Assembly: GCA_028023455.1 (NCBI GenBank)
Contig: JAQFVV010006208.1
Span: 7,672,963 to 7,736,962 of the forward strand
DNA length: 64,000 nt
Reading direction: 5' to 3'
Origin: Epiperipatus broadwayi
Taxonomy: Eukaryota; Onychophora; Udeonychophora; Euonychophora; Peripatidae
Shown one piece after another: positions 62,503 to 64,000 of this stretch (position 1 is its first letter; every line of letters starts with the position of its first letter). A model generated the notes under the pieces. The model worked only from the letters and a program-made list of their open reading frames with translations, was not told the DNA's origin and searched no databases. The translations under genes were made by a program, and so were the position numbers.

Positions 62503-63390
62503 CTAAAAAAAAAAAAAAATTAGAAGAAACCATTAGTTGACTAAGGGGTGAAAATATCAGTAATGATAATAAATTTAAATTTTATTTCATTTACTTACAT
62601 CCACACAATATACACAGCCACAAAATAAACAATTAGCCTATCAAGATAATTTAAATCCTGATTTAGATAAAAATATAAATATTTTTATTTGCCTATTCAG
62701 AAAATAATGGGCAGTGAATGAGAAGCTAATCTTCACATATAGCTTTGGCCAATTGTATAATTAATATTCACTAAATTAAATTAATATACAATTAAAAAAA
62801 AATCCTGCTTTTACTTTTCACGGCATGATTTTTTTTATAGATGTTAAAATTAAGTAAATCAAAAATATTTTTAAAAGTTTCACAGACAAACTAAACAAAA
62901 GAATTTACATTTTATATATAATGGAATAAACTAAAACAAACAAAATTGGTTCTAGAATCTCCTTTACTGTAGCATCCATTCCATCTTGCATATACCAAAA
63001 TATACGAGCGGGTTTAGTTATAATCCTTTCCACATTCCACAATCTAGAACAAAGTAACCATTCGCCATAGCTATTTAAACATGAAAAATAATATAAAATC
63101 AAAACTATAAAATTAATTTAACTTTTATATACTGTATACAGAAATTTAAAACATAAACAATCTTTCCTTAGTGACAACTATAATCAAACCATTCTATAAT
63201 AAGAAATCCTACACACATAAACTTTCTTAATGTCTATATTTAATTAGTTTTCTTATTCTATTTCCCTGGGTTTAAGTGAAAATTGCATATTTATGTACTT
63301 TAAAAATAATTTCACTGCTAAAACACATAAGCAAATATTACCAAATTCACCACTTCCTTTATTTTACTGTAATATCTTATATAAATGCAA
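62503..63390. other. intron, nothing recognised
   Basis: Upstream intron of tensin; AT-rich, no supported feature. Confidence 0.45.
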
Positions 63391-63391
63391 T

Positions 63392-63549
63392 TTATCCATT
63401 CTCCTTTTTGATTTTTTTCATTTTTTTTCATATGTCATAGCATCGTCCGGGAGGCAACCCCGCAACAACCGTCTGCAAACAACTGCTTGCTTGCAAGGCA
63501 GCTGCACTGACATCTTGGCTAACAACGCTTGACTTATCCATTCTACTTT
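63392..63549 (-). mobile_element. tRNA-Gly-derived SINE with target duplication
   Basis: Minus-strand tRNA-like head (CAAGCGTTGTTAGCC...GCTGCCTTGCAAGC), a lengthened middle and the tail GATGCTATGACATATG plus A run. Flanks 63392-63407 and 63534-63549 are a 16-bp duplication with one mismatch. Confidence 0.88.
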
Positions 63550-63832
63550 GAACAAATTATAGCAAAAACCTTTTATTGAACATATATGCATACACAATCT
63601 TACATTTCAACTGTCTTGCAGTCTTCTTCAGAGCTATGATATAATGAACAAAATAATATAAAATACATATAATGTTTATATTTTTTTATGGTATTATTTA
63701 TATAGTTATGTATTTTATATTATTTTGGTCATTATATTATAGCTCTGAAGAAGACTGCAAGACAGTCGAAATGTAAGATTGTGAGTGTATATATGTACAA
63801 TAAAAGGTTTTTGCTAAAAAAGTGTTCAAGGT
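63550..63832. repeat. foldback family E variant, palindrome
   Basis: GCAAAAACCTTTTATTG (left) and CAATAAAAGGTTTTTGC (right) pair. Both arms have CTGAAGA (minus 63631-63625; plus 63744-63750), a perfect stem GACTG/CAGTC with loop CAAGA, then GAAA. Confidence 0.9.
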
Positions 63833-63987
63833 AGAGTGGATAATTTGCATTTACATAAGCAAATAATTGAATTTTGCAAACTATAATATAATTTAAGGCT
63901 GACCAAAACACAAAGACGTCTAAAACATTACACCTCCATACATGCTGCTTTGGACAAACAGTATTCCTCATATTCATTACAGTATTT

Positions 63988-64000
63988 CATTTGTCATAGC
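63988..64000 (-). mobile_element. start of another tRNA-Gly SINE, cut by window end
   Basis: CATTTGTCATAGC matches the tail of the copies at 53545 and 63428 (CATATGTCATAGC). The rest would lie past 64000. Confidence 0.5.

Noticed and set aside
61060-61345. Two overlapping minus-strand ORFs of about 90 codons
   Set aside because: Leu/Ser/Phe-rich complements of a plus-strand LINE relic.

Overview
The window is AT-rich metazoan nuclear DNA. It contains the 3' half of one host gene, a tensin on the minus strand. Eight exons lie between 62502 and 8938 and encode the SH2 domain, a short proline-rich linker and the C-terminal PTB domain up to the stop codon. Splice sites and codon phases agree across all joins, although a short exon that usually sits inside the PTB domain was not found. 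The introns are very large, and nearly everything else in the window is repeat sequence inside them or in the 3' flank. The protein and the repeats (Penelope-like elements, tRNA-Gly SINEs, hAT elements, LINE relics) fit an invertebrate. A lophotrochozoan such as a mollusc is my guess; the sequence does not settle the phylum.

Layout. 1-8937 is the 3' flank: decayed LINE and Penelope pieces, a 16-copy 78-bp satellite (5073-6307), a degenerate CTAT microsatellite and a tRNA-Gly SINE. 8938-15040 holds the last three tensin exons plus foldback repeats and an array of seven hairpin units (13131-13674). 15041-41311 holds the linker and SH2 exons, separated by long inverted repeats, two hAT elements with 8-bp target duplications, LINE relics and a cluster of CTCF-like motifs (36583-36875). 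41312-62415 is one 21-kb intron. It contains a full-length non-LTR retrotransposon (41584-48180, plus strand, antisense to tensin, perfect 17-bp target duplication), a 5'-truncated Penelope-like element (49324-50317, 17-bp duplication), a second Penelope relic, a hAT deletion derivative and a stretch of about 4.4 kb with nothing recognisable (54700-59140). The first SH2 exon is at 62416-62502.

The most interesting signal is shared by the long inverted repeats. Many of these foldback elements, and one Penelope-like element, carry a segment that folds as a type I hammerhead ribozyme: short stem I, core, stem II hairpin, GAA, a 6-8 nt self-complementary stem III, cleavage-site C or T, then the other side of stem I. 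Copies at 28308-28346 and 25095-25134 have a fully canonical core. Others replace the core C3-G8 pair by U3-A8 (38974-39013) or A3-U8 (49438-49480) while keeping the rest. That looks like covariation of a pair known from the hammerhead structure, and suggests a large set of ribozyme-bearing elements, one with tRNA-like promoter modules, amplified as head-to-head dimers.
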